The translations under genes and the position numbers were made by a program. DNA of 64,000 nt from Alphaproteobacteria bacterium (GTDB lineage Bacteria; Pseudomonadota; Alphaproteobacteria; JANSWW01): positions 186,001 through 250,000 of the forward strand of contig JANSWW010000002.1 of assembly GCA_024743275.1 (NCBI GenBank), written 5' to 3'. Shown here piece by piece: positions 17,725-26,674 of the stretch. How positions within the stretch are numbered: position 1 is the stretch's first letter; each line of letters starts with the position of its first letter. The notes beneath the pieces are model-generated. The model saw nothing but the letters and a program-made list of their open reading frames with translations, was not told the origin of the DNA and searched no databases.

Positions 17725-17770
17725 AGGGCGCCGCAGCACCTTCCCCGGAAGGCGTTCCGGCGCCCTTTTT
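17725..17770 (+). terminator. Intrinsic terminator after rplI
   Basis: The stem AGGGCGCC (17725-17732) / GGCGCCCT (17759-17766) is followed by TTTTT. The loop can form its own smaller stem CCTTCC/GGAAGG. A second hairpin just upstream, CCCCTCG-TAC-CGAGGGG (17696-17712), may add to release. Position right after the ribosomal operon supports it. Confidence 0.8.
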
Positions 17771-17831
17771 GTTTCCCTGGACAATGGTGCCCTCTCCTCG
17801 CGTCGAAGGGTGCCAAGCGAGTGCCCTCCCC

Positions 17832-18926
17832 GTGAGCCAGCAATCCGTTCTCCGCATCGATCTCGACGCGATTGCCGCGAATTGGACCTTGCTCGACCGC
17901 CATGCGGAGCGGGCCGAGGTCGGCGCGGTCGTCAAGGCGAACGGTTATGGTCTCGGGATCGAGCCGGTGGCGAAGGCCCTCCACGCCGCCGGCGCCCGCC
18001 GCTTCTTCGTCGCCACCTTGAATGAGGGCGTGATCCTGCGCAGCCATCTGGCGGCCGCCGAGATCGTCGTCCTCAACGGCGTATTGGCCGGCGACGAAGA
18101 GTTGATGGTGAGCCATGATCTGCTGCCTGCCCTCAACGATCCGGGCATGGTTCGGCGCTGGCGTGACGCCGCCCGAACGGCGGACCGACGGCTTCCCGCC
18201 TATCTACAGATCGACAGCGGCATGACCCGCCTGGGCCTGGACCGGCCGGGCATCGAGGCCCTTGCCAGCGACCCCGAGGCTTTCGACGGTCTGGATATCC
18301 GATTCGCGATGACCCATTGCGCCGTCGCCGACACGCCCGACCATCCCGGTAATGCCAAGCAGCTCAGCCGCTTTCGCGCCGCACTGGCACGCTTCCCGGG
18401 CCTCCGGGCCTCCATGGCCGCGTCGTCGGCGATCTTCCTCGGCGACGAGTATCATTTCGATCTGGTCCGGCCCGGGGCGGCTCTTTACGGGGTGCGGCCG
18501 ATCGACGGGGAGCCCAACCCGATGCGCCAGGTCGTCCAGCTCGAGGCGACGATCCTCCAGGTCCGGGCCGCCGAGGCCGGAGACGCCGTCGGCTATGGCG
18601 CGACTCGCATTCTCGACCGTGACAGCCGGATCGCGACCGTGGCGTGCGGCTATGCGGACGGATTTACCCGGCTGATCGGCGAAGCGGGCTCGGCGAGGAT
18701 CGGGGCCTTCATCGCTCCGATCGTCGGCCGGATCTCCATGGACCTCATTACGCTCGACGTCACCGATCTGCCGGAAACCGCGGTCCTGCCGGGCCAACGC
18801 GCGACGCTGATCGGCGACCATTTCGACATCAACGACGCGGCGGACGCCGCCCGGACCATTGGCTACGAAGTCCTCACGGGTCTCGGCCACCGCTTTTTCC
18901 GGGTTTACGAAGGAGGGGCCGCCTGA
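17832..18926 (+). CDS. alr: Alanine racemase
   Basis: A PLP enzyme that makes D-alanine for peptidoglycan. In the 364-residue protein K35 in AVVKANGYGLG is the PLP lysine and Y255 in VGYGATR is the opposing catalytic tyrosine; CGYADGF and GRISMD are also diagnostic. I chose the GTG at 17832 (MSQQSVLRIDLDAI) because it gives the usual short N-terminus. Upstream in-frame codons reach back into the terminator zone and are unlikely to be translated. Its TGA overlaps the mlaE ATG (TGATG). Confidence 0.94.
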   Translation: MSQQSVLRIDLDAIAANWTLLDRHAERAEVGAVVKANGYGLGIEPVAKALHAAGARRFFVATLNEGVILRSHLAAAEIVVLNGVLAGDEELMVSHDLLPALNDPGMVRRWRDAARTADRRLPAYLQIDSGMTRLGLDRPGIEALASDPEAFDGLDIRFAMTHCAVADTPDHPGNAKQLSRFRAALARFPGLRASMAASSAIFLGDEYHFDLVRPGAALYGVRPIDGEPNPMRQVVQLEATILQVRAAEAGDAVGYGATRILDRDSRIATVACGYADGFTRLIGEAGSARIGAFIAPIVGRISMDLITLDVTDLPETAVLPGQRATLIGDHFDINDAADAARTIGYEVLTGLGHRFFRVYEGGAA

Positions 18927-19699
18927 TGCGCCTGTTGCAGCCGGTCGGTGCCGCGTTCCTCGCCTTTCTGGGCGCTGTCGGGCGTCTCGCCATGTTCGCC
19001 GGACAGGGGGTGAGCCATGCCTTCCGCCCGCCCTTCTATGGCCGTCTGATCGGCAAGCAGATGGTCGAGATCGGCTACTACTCCCTGCCGGTCGTCGGGA
19101 TGACCACGCTTTTCTCCGGCATGGTGCTCGCCTTGCAGAGCTATACCGGATTCGCGCGGTTTTCGGCCGAGGGAGCCGTGGCCACCGTCGTCGTCCTGTC
19201 GATGACCCGGGAACTGGCGCCGGTCCTGGCGGGGTTGATGGTCGCCGGGCGGATCGGTGCGTCCATCGCCGCCGAAATCGGCACCATGCGGGTGACCGAA
19301 CAGATCGATGCCCTGACCACGCTGTCGACCCATCCGATGAAATACCTCATCGCCCCCAGGCTGATCGCCGGGACGACCATGCTGCCGGTCCTGGTGTTGA
19401 TCGGCGATATCATCGGGGTGTTCGGCGGATATCTCGTCGGGGTCTACAAGCTGGACTTCAACTCCACCATCTATCTCGAGAGGACCATCGAGTATCTCGA
19501 GACGGTCGACGTGGTCTCAGGGCTCGTGAAGGCGGCGGTCTTCGGGTTCATCGTAGCCTTGATGGGCTGCTATCACGGCTACAACTCCAAGGGCGGCGCC
19601 CAGGGTGTCGGCCGGGCGACGACCAACGCCGTGGTCTCCGCCTCGATCCTCATTCTGATTTCCAACTACTTCATCACGGAGCTGTTCTTCTCCAAATGA
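18926..19699 (+). CDS. mlaE: MlaE-type ABC transporter permease (phospholipid/lipid transport)
   Basis: An inner-membrane permease of the MlaE/YrbE family, which with MlaF moves phospholipids between inner and outer membranes. The 257-residue protein has about five TM helices and the family signatures ELAPVLAGLMVAGRIGASIAAEIGTM and VTEQIDAL (read as two adjacent motifs). The ATG at 18926 shares its A with the alr stop. It overlaps mlaF by 4 bp. The cognate MlaD substrate-binding protein is not in the window. The alr-mlaE-mlaF-radA order is common in alphaproteobacteria. Confidence 0.93.
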   Translation: MRLLQPVGAAFLAFLGAVGRLAMFAGQGVSHAFRPPFYGRLIGKQMVEIGYYSLPVVGMTTLFSGMVLALQSYTGFARFSAEGAVATVVVLSMTRELAPVLAGLMVAGRIGASIAAEIGTMRVTEQIDALTTLSTHPMKYLIAPRLIAGTTMLPVLVLIGDIIGVFGGYLVGVYKLDFNSTIYLERTIEYLETVDVVSGLVKAAVFGFIVALMGCYHGYNSKGGAQGVGRATTNAVVSASILILISNYFITELFFSK

Positions 19700-20478
19700 C
19701 CGCCGAGGCAAAACCACCGAAGATCTCGATCCGGGGCGTCAAGAAGGCCTTCGGCCCCAAGGTCGTGCTGGACGGGATCGACCTGGACGTCGACGAGGGC
19801 GAGTCGGTCGTCGTGGTCGGCGGCTCGGGCACCGGCAAATCCGTCCTGATCAAATGCATCCTCGGCATTCTCGACGCGGATAGCGGCAGCATCAAGATCG
19901 ATGGAACCGAGGCCTGCGGCGCCTCGCGCCAGACCCGCGCCGAGTTGATCCGCAAGATGGGCATGCTGTTCCAGGGCGGCGCCCTGTTCGACTCCCTGCC
20001 GGTCTGGGAGAATGTCGCCTTCGGGCTGATCGAGGCAAAGGGCATGAACCGCAAGGCGGCCAGGCCCATCGCCCTGGAGAACCTCCACAAGGTCGGGCTG
20101 GCCGACCGGGTCGCGGACCTCTACCCGGCCGAACTGTCGGGCGGCATGCAAAAACGCGTGTCCCTCGCCCGCGCCATCGCCACCGGCCCGGAGATCATCT
20201 TCTTCGACGAGCCGACCACCGGCCTCGACCCGATCATGGCGGACGTCATCAACCGCCTGATCGTCGAGCGGGTGAAGGAATTGGGGGCGACGACCCTGAC
20301 GATCACCCACGACATGGGCAGTGTCCGCAAGATCGCCGACCGGGTCGCCATGCTCCATGACGGCAAGATCATCTGGCAGGGTCCGGTCGCGGACATCGAC
20401 ACGACCGACAATCCCTATGTCCAGCAGTTCGTCTTCGGACAGGAGGAAGGCCCGATCCGGATCGGCGGTGCCCGCTGA
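19696..20478 (+). CDS. mlaF: MlaF-type ABC transporter ATPase
   Basis: ATPase partner of MlaE for lipid transport. The 260-residue protein carries Walker A GGSGTGKS, the Q-loop MLFQGGALFDSL typical of Mla/Ttg2A ATPases, signature LSGGMQKR, Walker B IIFFDEPTTGLDP and switch His in ITHDM. The ATG overlaps the mlaE stop by four bases and its own TGA overlaps the radA ATG, so expression is coupled across all three genes. Confidence 0.94.
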   Translation: MTAEAKPPKISIRGVKKAFGPKVVLDGIDLDVDEGESVVVVGGSGTGKSVLIKCILGILDADSGSIKIDGTEACGASRQTRAELIRKMGMLFQGGALFDSLPVWENVAFGLIEAKGMNRKAARPIALENLHKVGLADRVADLYPAELSGGMQKRVSLARAIATGPEIIFFDEPTTGLDPIMADVINRLIVERVKELGATTLTITHDMGSVRKIADRVAMLHDGKIIWQGPVADIDTTDNPYVQQFVFGQEEGPIRIGGAR

Positions 20479-21893
20479 TGGCCCGGTCCCAGACCCGATA
20501 TATCTGCCAATCCTGCGGTCAGGTTCATCCCCGGTGGGTCGGCAAATGCGACGGGTGCGGCGCCTGGAACACGCTTGCCGAGGAAGTGAGCGAAAAAGCC
20601 GGCCCGAAGGCGACAGGCGGCAAGGGCGGACGGCATCTCAGTTTCGTCGAGCTGTCCGGCGCACCGGAATTCGAACCGCGCCGTCCAACGGGCATCGCCG
20701 AGCTCGACCGGGTGCTCGGCGGCGGCATCGTGCCCGGGTCCGCCATCCTGGTCGGCGGCGATCCCGGCATCGGCAAGTCGACCCTGCTGCTACAGGCCGC
20801 CGCCCGGCTCTCGGAGGATCGACGGATCGCCTATATCTCGGGCGAGGAGGCGGTCGATCAGATCCGCATGCGCGCGATCCGGCTCGGCGTCGAGAAGTCC
20901 AGGGTCGCGCTCGCCGCGTCGACCAATGTGCGGGACATCGTCGCCTCCCTGGACCATGGCGAGGCGCCCGAAGTGGCGATCATCGATTCGATCCAGACCA
21001 TGTATGTGGACACCCTGGAAAGTGCGCCAGGCACGGTCGGCCAGGTCCGCGCCGCCTCCCAGGAACTGATCCGGCTCGCCAAGCGCAAGGGAACCGCGCT
21101 CATTCTCGTCGGCCATGTGACGAAGGACGGCATGATCGCCGGCCCCAAGGTTCTGGAGCACATGGTCGACACCGTGCTCCATTTCGAGGGCGAACGGGGG
21201 CACCAGTTTCGGATCCTGCGGTCGATCAAGAACCGCTATGGCCCGACCGACGAAATCGGCGTTTTCGAAATGACCGAGACCGGCCTTGGCGAGGTCGCCA
21301 ACCCCTCCGCCCTGTTCCTCGCCGACCGCAGCCAGGACGTTTCCGGGGCCGCCGTCTTCGCCGGCATGGAGGGGACGCGCCCGGTGCTCGTCGAGGTCCA
21401 GGCGTTGGTCGCCCCCTCGCCCCTCGGCACACCGCGCCGGACCGTGGTCGGATGGGACACCGGCCGCCTCGCGATGACGCTCGCGGTTCTCGAAGCCCGG
21501 GCTGGCCTCAGCCTGGGCGGCTACGACGTGTTCTTGAACGTCGCCGGCGGGTTCCGGATCCAGGAGCCGGCGGCCGATCTCGCGGTCGCGGCGGCACTGG
21601 TCTCCGCCGTCTCCGGCACTCCCTGCCCGTCCAATGCGGTGGTGTTCGGGGAATTGGGCCTTTCCGGCGAGATCCGGGCGGTGAGCCAGACCGAAGCGCG
21701 CCTCAAGGAAGCCGCAAAGCTGGGTTTCGATCGCGCCCTCATTCCGCGGGTGCAAAGCCAGTCCAAAAACCGCAAGAAGATCCCGGCGGCCGGACTCGGC
21801 CTCGACGAGATGGGAACGATCGGGGACCTGTTCGATCTCTTCCCCGACGCCCATCAGGCGGCGCGCCACGGCGATAGACGAGAACGGGCATGA
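20478..21893 (+). CDS. radA: DNA repair protein RadA
   Basis: A RecA-related helicase/translocase that processes recombination intermediates. The 471 residues comprise a C4 zinc finger (C10, C13, C24, C27), Walker A GGDPGIGKST (93-102), the RadA motif at 251-255, here KNRYG rather than the usual KNRFG, and a C-terminal Lon-protease-like domain (SLGGYDVFLNVAGG, DLAVAAAL). The Phe-to-Tyr change is conservative. The ATG overlaps the mlaF TGA, and a mini-ORF overlaps its own stop. Confidence 0.96.
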   Translation: MARSQTRYICQSCGQVHPRWVGKCDGCGAWNTLAEEVSEKAGPKATGGKGGRHLSFVELSGAPEFEPRRPTGIAELDRVLGGGIVPGSAILVGGDPGIGKSTLLLQAAARLSEDRRIAYISGEEAVDQIRMRAIRLGVEKSRVALAASTNVRDIVASLDHGEAPEVAIIDSIQTMYVDTLESAPGTVGQVRAASQELIRLAKRKGTALILVGHVTKDGMIAGPKVLEHMVDTVLHFEGERGHQFRILRSIKNRYGPTDEIGVFEMTETGLGEVANPSALFLADRSQDVSGAAVFAGMEGTRPVLVEVQALVAPSPLGTPRRTVVGWDTGRLAMTLAVLEARAGLSLGGYDVFLNVAGGFRIQEPAADLAVAAALVSAVSGTPCPSNAVVFGELGLSGEIRAVSQTEARLKEAAKLGFDRALIPRVQSQSKNRKKIPAAGLGLDEMGTIGDLFDLFPDAHQAARHGDRRERA

Positions 21894-22003
21894 CATCGGG
21901 GACGACATCGGGCACGACATCGGGCATTGCGATCGGCATGACATGTTTGGATGGACGGTGCGGCGACCGGCGGGCCGCCGTTGACGATAGATGGCGGCGG
22001 TGA
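21890..22003 (+). CDS. Possible 37-aa mini-ORF bridging radA and cvpA
   Basis: An ATG at 21890 overlaps the radA TGA (ATGA). The frame runs 37 codons and stops at 22001-22003, four bases before the preferred cvpA ATG. The first third encodes TSG/TTSG repeats from a 12-bp tandem DNA repeat; the rest is Arg/Asp-rich without known similarity. It may serve only to carry ribosomes across the gap. Whether a stable peptide is made is unknown, and a chance ORF is quite possible. Confidence 0.3.
   Translation: MTSGTTSGTTSGIAIGMTCLDGRCGDRRAAVDDRWRR
21893..21937. repeat. 12-bp tandem repeat after radA
   Basis: The unit ACATCGGGCACG (with small changes) recurs with a 12-bp period: ACATCGGGGACG, ACATCGGGCACG, ACATCGGGCATT and a degenerate GCGATCGGC copy. 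It begins at the radA stop codon. Confidence 0.7.
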
Positions 22004-22007
22004 CCAG

Positions 22008-22706
22008 ATGTCCGATCTCCCCTTGAACAGCATCGACCTGATCGTGATCGGCACGGTCGTTCTATCCGGCCTGCTCTCGCTCTTCCGGGGCTTCGTGAAG
22101 GAGGTCCTTTCCGTCGGAAGCTGGGTCGGGGCCGCCCTCGTGGCGCTCTATGGGTTCGGATACGCCCAGCCGATCGCCCGCGAGCACATCGGATCGGAAC
22201 TGATCGCCGATCTGGCCGCCGTGCTCGCCCTGTTCGTGGTGGCGCTCGTGGTCTTCTCGGTGCTGACCCATATCCTCTGCGAGATGGTCAAGGACGGGGC
22301 CGTCGGGGCCGTCGACCGTTCTCTCGGCTTCGGGTTCGGGGTGCTGCGCGGCGCCGTCATCGTCTCCCTGGCGGTGATCGTCCTCGACACGCTGATCCCG
22401 GACCGGACGGAACAGCCGGGTTGGGCGACCGAGGCCCGGACGCGTCCCTGGCTCGACGACGGTGCCCGCCTGCTGCTGGGCATGGTGCCGCGGGACTTGC
22501 GCGAGCAATTGCCGGTCGTCTCCAACGACCTCTTGGACGGGGTCGACCAGAGTCGGGAAAGCCTTGAACAAATTCAAAGACTTAACGATGCTGTCGATGG
22601 GCTGCGTAACAGCTCTGACACAAAACAGAATGCACCGGAGACCGAAGGCGGCTATAATCAGGGCCATCGGGATCAACTCAATCAATTAAGCAATGAGACG
22701 CAGTAA
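22008..22706 (+). CDS. cvpA: CvpA family membrane protein
   Basis: A small inner-membrane protein named for colicin V production, whose biochemical role is unsettled; it is often encoded beside purF. The 232-residue protein has four hydrophobic segments (about 8-30, 35-55, 65-90 and 100-125) and the CvpA motifs LLSLFRGFVKEVLSVGSW and DRSLGFGFGVLRG. A polar tail of about 85 residues follows. I prefer the ATG at 22008 (MSDLPLNSID); an in-frame ATG at 21951 would add 19 Gly-rich residues. purF starts 183 bp downstream. Confidence 0.88.
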   Translation: MSDLPLNSIDLIVIGTVVLSGLLSLFRGFVKEVLSVGSWVGAALVALYGFGYAQPIAREHIGSELIADLAAVLALFVVALVVFSVLTHILCEMVKDGAVGAVDRSLGFGFGVLRGAVIVSLAVIVLDTLIPDRTEQPGWATEARTRPWLDDGARLLLGMVPRDLREQLPVVSNDLLDGVDQSRESLEQIQRLNDAVDGLRNSSDTKQNAPETEGGYNQGHRDQLNQLSNETQ

Positions 22707-22889
22707 CGCCGCCGGAGGGCCTAGCCTTTTCCGCGTGGCGTTGCAGATTTGTTAACGGTTTGGCGGCATAACATGCAACTTTCCGGCGGCCGGGCTGTGC
22801 CGTCGTTGTTCGACCGAGGAAAGGTGGTGGCGATGGGCACAACGCATCCGTGGCGGAATGCCGGACACGGGGAGCGCGATACTGGCTCC

Positions 22890-24347
22890 ATGGACGCTGA
22901 CGGCGACACATTCCACGACGACAAGTTCCATGAGGAATGTGCCGTCTTCGGGATCATCGGCAGCGACGCGGCGGCCGTCCACACCGGTCTCGGGCTCCAT
23001 GCCCTTCAACATCGCGGCCAGGAAGCGAGCGGCATCGTCAGCTTCGACGGCGAACAGTTCAACGCCCATCGCGGCATCGGCCATGTCTCCGAGGTCTATG
23101 CCGACAAGAGCATCATGGCGCGGCTGGAGGGCTATGCCGCCGTCGGCCACAACCGCTATGCGACCACCGGCGAGCAGTCGATCCGAAATGTCCAGCCGCT
23201 GTTCGCCGACTTCGAATTCGGCGGGGTCGCCATCGCCCATAACGGCAACCTGACCAACGCCTTGACCCAGCGGTCCGGCATGGTCCGGCGCGGCCATATC
23301 TTCCAGTCGACCTCGGATACCGAGGTCTTTCTGCACCTGATCGCGACGGCCAACGGCAATGTGGTCGAACGACTGACCCAGGCCCTGCGCCAGGTCGAGG
23401 GAGCGTATTCTCTGGTGGCGCTGTCCAACGACGTTCTGATCGGGGTGCGCGATCCCCTGGGCGTGCGCCCGCTCTGCCTCGGTAAATTGGGCGACGCCTA
23501 TATCCTCGCCTCCGAGACCTGCGGGCTCGACATCCTCGGCGCCGAGTTCATCCGCGACGTGGCGGCCGGCGAGATGGTCGTGCTGCGCCCGGGCGAAGAG
23601 ATCATGAGCCTGCGGCCATTCCCGCATCAGCCGAAGCGCCTGTGCGTCTTCGAGTATATCTACTTCGCCCGTCCCGACAGTGTGGTCGAGGGCCAGAGCG
23701 TGTACGAGGCGCGCCGCGCCATCGGCGCCGAACTCGCCCGCGAGGGCGAACTGGAAGCCGATGTGGTCGTGCCCGTGCCGGATTCAGGCGTCCCGGCGGC
23801 GATCGGCTATTCGGCCGAGAGCGGGATCCCCTTCGAACTGGGGATCATCCGCAATCACTATGTCGGCCGGACCTTCATCCAGCCGACCGACGAGATCCGT
23901 CATTTCGACGTCAAGAAGAAACACAATGCCAACCGCGGCCAGCTCGAAGGCAAGCGGGTCATCCTGGTGGACGACAGCATCGTGCGCGGCACCACCAGCC
24001 GGAAGATCGTCGAAATGGTCCGTCAGGCAGGCGCCAAGGAGGTCCATATGCGGATCGCCAGCCCGCCGACCACCGACTCCTGCTTCTATGGCGTCGATAC
24101 GCCGAGTCAGGAAAAGCTGCTCGCCCATCGCTTCACGGTCGAAGAAATGGCCAAGGAGATCGGGGTCGACAGTCTCGCCTTCATTTCCATGGACGGGCTT
24201 TACCGCGCCATGGGCCATGAGGGCCGCAACAATGCGTTGCCGCAGTATTGCGACGCCTGCTTCACCAGCGATTATCCGATCCGCCTGACGGACCGCGAAG
24301 AAGAAGGCCTGCAACGCCAACTCTCCCTGCTCGCCGAAAGCGCCTAA
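22890..24347 (+). CDS. purF: Amidophosphoribosyltransferase
   Basis: It catalyses the first step of purine synthesis, PRPP + Gln to phosphoribosylamine. The Ntn nucleophile is C17 in FHEECAVFGI, implying removal of a 16-residue propeptide as in the Bacillus-type enzyme. The glutaminase region shows HNRYATTG and HNGNLTN; the PRPP loop is VILVDDSIVRGTTSRK. The C-terminal YCDACFTSDYP matches the ligand region of [4Fe-4S]-containing PurF. I chose the ATG at 22890 after GGGGAG; an ATG at 22749 would add 47 unrelated residues. Confidence 0.95.
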   Translation: MDADGDTFHDDKFHEECAVFGIIGSDAAAVHTGLGLHALQHRGQEASGIVSFDGEQFNAHRGIGHVSEVYADKSIMARLEGYAAVGHNRYATTGEQSIRNVQPLFADFEFGGVAIAHNGNLTNALTQRSGMVRRGHIFQSTSDTEVFLHLIATANGNVVERLTQALRQVEGAYSLVALSNDVLIGVRDPLGVRPLCLGKLGDAYILASETCGLDILGAEFIRDVAAGEMVVLRPGEEIMSLRPFPHQPKRLCVFEYIYFARPDSVVEGQSVYEARRAIGAELAREGELEADVVVPVPDSGVPAAIGYSAESGIPFELGIIRNHYVGRTFIQPTDEIRHFDVKKKHNANRGQLEGKRVILVDDSIVRGTTSRKIVEMVRQAGAKEVHMRIASPPTTDSCFYGVDTPSQEKLLAHRFTVEEMAKEIGVDSLAFISMDGLYRAMGHEGRNNALPQYCDACFTSDYPIRLTDREEEGLQRQLSLLAESA

Positions 24348-24357
24348 GTAGAAAAGC

Positions 24358-25083
24358 ATGTCCCAAAAAAGTCTGGAGGGCCGCGTCGCCCTCGTCACCG
24401 GTGCAAGCCGGGGCTTCGGCGCGGCCGCCGCCAAGGCGCTCGCCGCCGCCGGCGCCCACGTCATTATCACCGCCCGCACCCAGGGCGGCCTCATCGAAGT
24501 CGATGACGCGATCCGAGCGATCCGGGAAGGCGACGGGCACGCGACGCTCGTCCCCCTCGACCTCGCCGACATGGAAGGCATCGACAAGCTGGGATACGCG
24601 GTCGCCGAACGGTTCCAGCGTCTGGATATCCTGGTCCACGCCGCCGCGATCATGCCGACCTTGAGCCCCATCGGTCATGTGAAGGCGAAGGAATTCGACA
24701 ACACGATCCGGCTCAACCTGACGGCCCCGTTCCGGCTCGCCCGGGTGATGGAGCCGGTCCTCGCCCAATCGGACGACGCCCGCGCCCTGTTCCTGACCTG
24801 TGCGGAAGCCGGGGGACGGCCGTTCTATGGTGCCTATGCCGCGGCCAAGGCCGGACTGGAAGCGATGGTCACGGGATGGTGGACCGAACTGGAGAAGACC
24901 AAGATCAGGCCTTCCCTTCTCGATCCAGGCCCGATGGCCACCAAATTGCGGGCGGCCGCCTTCCCCGGAGAGGACCCCAAGACCCTGCCGCGACCGGAAG
25001 TCCCCGCCGACGGTCTGCCCGCCCTGCTGGTCTCCCCGCCGGCCCTGCGCTACAGGTGGACCGGGGACCGTTGGGGCTCTTGA
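24358..25083 (+). CDS. SDR family oxidoreductase
   Basis: A classical short-chain dehydrogenase/reductase of 241 residues. The cofactor loop is TGASRGFG, followed by the DLADMEG turn and a Tyr/Lys pair in YAAAKAGLEAM. The catalytic Ser region reads ALFLTCAEAGGRPF, so the Ser position is not obvious by eye. It begins 10 bp after purF and is regularly found there in alphaproteobacteria, though its substrate is unknown. Confidence 0.85.
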   Translation: MSQKSLEGRVALVTGASRGFGAAAAKALAAAGAHVIITARTQGGLIEVDDAIRAIREGDGHATLVPLDLADMEGIDKLGYAVAERFQRLDILVHAAAIMPTLSPIGHVKAKEFDNTIRLNLTAPFRLARVMEPVLAQSDDARALFLTCAEAGGRPFYGAYAAAKAGLEAMVTGWWTELEKTKIRPSLLDPGPMATKLRAAAFPGEDPKTLPRPEVPADGLPALLVSPPALRYRWTGDRWGS

Positions 25084-25102
25084 GTCTCCAACACAGTTTT
25101 AG

Positions 25103-25129
25103 TTCATCCGGCCGGACCGCCGCCGCGTA
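25103..25129 (+). promoter_or_regulatory. Candidate ECF-sigma promoter of the photolyase arm
   Basis: TTCATCC (25103-25109), a 16-bp spacer, then CGTA (25126-25129), 35 bp before the photolyase start. It resembles the TGATCC...CGTA pattern I recall for RpoE/ChrR-type (ECF11) promoters, with one mismatch in the -35. The same CATCC-N16-CGTA occurs before the opposite arm of the cluster. Confidence 0.45.
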
Positions 25130-25163
25130 AACAACCCCGTATCTTTACTACGGAGACTTGCCG

Positions 25164-26606
25164 GTGGCTCGCCCTGCGATTGTTTGGTTCCGAAACGACC
25201 TGCGCCTCGCAGACAATCCCGCCCTTCTGGCGGCTCTGGAGTCCGGCAAACCCATCCTGCCCCTCTACATTCTCGACGACGTCACGCCGGGCGATTGGGC
25301 GATCGGTGGAGCACAGCGCTGGTGGCTGCACCATTCCCTCACCTCTCTGGCGGCGCGCCTGGCGGAGAAAGGCGCGCGCCTGATCCTAAAGCGCGGCGAA
25401 GCATCGGCGGTAATGGACACGGTGATCGCGGAAAGCGGCGCCGACGCGGTCTATTGGAACCGGCTCTACGACGCCCCCTCCCGCACGCGGGACGGCCGGA
25501 TCAAGGCGTCGCTCACGGAGCGGGGCCTGACCGCCGAGAGCTTCAACGGGGCGATGATGCGCGAACCCTGGGAGGTGACGACCAAGCAGGGTACGCCCTA
25601 CGGCGTCTTCACCCCGATGTGGAAGATGTTCTGGTCGCTCGGCGATCCGAGCATTCCCATGCCCGCACCGGAGACCGTCCCGGGCGCCCCGGAAATCCCG
25701 TCGGACCGGCTCAATGACTGGACCCTGCTGCCGACCAAGCCCGATTGGGCCGGCGGCCTTCGGGAGGCTTGGACTCCCGGTGAACCCGGCGCCCATGACC
25801 GATTCGAGGGTTTCCTGGCCGGTGACGGGCTCGACCGCTACGACACGCAGCGCAACCGGCCGGATCTCGCCGGCACCAGCCGGATGAGCCCCCATCTGCG
25901 CTTCGGCGAGATCTCGCCGCGCCATCTCTGGCACCGGGTCCGCCAGGTGAGCGGCCGCGAGCTCTCCGAGGGTGCGCGAACCTATCTGCAGGAACTGGTC
26001 TGGCGGGAGTTCAGTTATCAGCTCGTCTACCACAACGACGCTCTGCCGGACGAACCGATCAAGGCGGACTTCGCGGACTTCCCTTGGGAAACGGACGAGG
26101 CGGGGCTTGAGGCTTGGCGGCGGGGCCAAACGGGGTATCCCATCGTCGATGCGGGGATGCGGGAGCTTTATGAGACCGGCTGGATGCACAATCGCGTGCG
26201 CATGATCGTCGGATCCTTCCTGATCAAGGACTTGATGTTGCCCTGGCAGCTTGGCGAACGCTGGTTTTGGGGTACATTAGTCGATGCTGATATCGCGTCG
26301 AATTCAGCAAGTTGGCAGTGGGTTGCCGGATGCGGGGCCGATGCCGCACCGTTTTTCCGGATCTTCAATCCGGTGCTGCAGGGGGAGAAGTTCGATCCGA
26401 ACGGCGACTATGTCCGCAAATGGGTGCCGGAGCTCGCGGCCTTGCCCGCCCGCCTCATCCACAAACCGTGGGAGGCGAAGGGCGATGCCCTGCGGCGGGC
26501 CGGGATCATCCTTGGGGACAGCTATCCCGCGCCGATCGTCGATCATGGCATGGCGCGCAAACGGGCTTTGGAAGCGTTTCAACAAATCAAAAAAGGGGCT
26601 GCTTGA
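25164..26606 (+). CDS. phrB: Deoxyribodipyrimidine photolyase (class I CPD type)
   Basis: A light-driven flavoenzyme that repairs cyclobutane pyrimidine dimers. The N-terminal antenna domain starts [14 protein letters not shown]. The FAD domain has [28 protein letters not shown], the [17 protein letters not shown] helix and the signature [20 protein letters not shown]. The length of 480 residues is standard. Both a TTG (25158) and a GTG (25164) are in frame; GGAG at 25152-25155 is 8 bp from the GTG, so I prefer that. First gene of a lipid and light-response arm. Confidence 0.93.
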   Translation: MARPAIVWFRNDLRLADNPALLAALESGKPILPLYILDDVTPGDWAIGGAQRWWLHHSLTSLAARLAEKGARLILKRGEASAVMDTVIAESGADAVYWNRLYDAPSRTRDGRIKASLTERGLTAESFNGAMMREPWEVTTKQGTPYGVFTPMWKMFWSLGDPSIPMPAPETVPGAPEIPSDRLNDWTLLPTKPDWAGGLREAWTPGEPGAHDRFEGFLAGDGLDRYDTQRNRPDLAGTSRMSPHLRFGEISPRHLWHRVRQVSGRELSEGARTYLQELVWREFSYQLVYHNDALPDEPIKADFADFPWETDEAGLEAWRRGQTGYPIVDAGMRELYETGWMHNRVRMIVGSFLIKDLMLPWQLGERWFWGTLVDADIASNSASWQWVAGCGADAAPFFRIFNPVLQGEKFDPNGDYVRKWVPELAALPARLIHKPWEAKGDALRRAGIILGDSYPAPIVDHGMARKRALEAFQQIKKGAA

Positions 26607-26671
26607 TGGTTTTCACTGATGTGTGTGTCTCGACCGCGTCCACGGTCATCCGGTCCGCAGGGGTGATCTGA
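26606..26671 (+). CDS. Possible 21-aa mini-ORF bridging photolyase and FAD oxidoreductase
   Basis: An ATG at 26606 shares its A with the photolyase stop (TGATG). The frame encodes 21 residues ([12 protein letters not shown]...) and stops at 26669-26671, three bases before the GTG of the next gene. There is no recognisable domain. The geometry, upstream overlap plus an end right before the next start, is the same as in the radA-cvpA gap, and suggests a coupling device or chance. Confidence 0.3.
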   Translation: MVFTDVCVSTASTVIRSAGVI

Positions 26672-26674
26672 CCC

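Noticed and set aside
26655..26674. Internal ECF promoter before the FAD oxidoreductase
   Set aside because: A TCATCC occurs at about 26648 but there is no CGTA at the 16-bp spacing; the gap is better explained by the mini-ORF.
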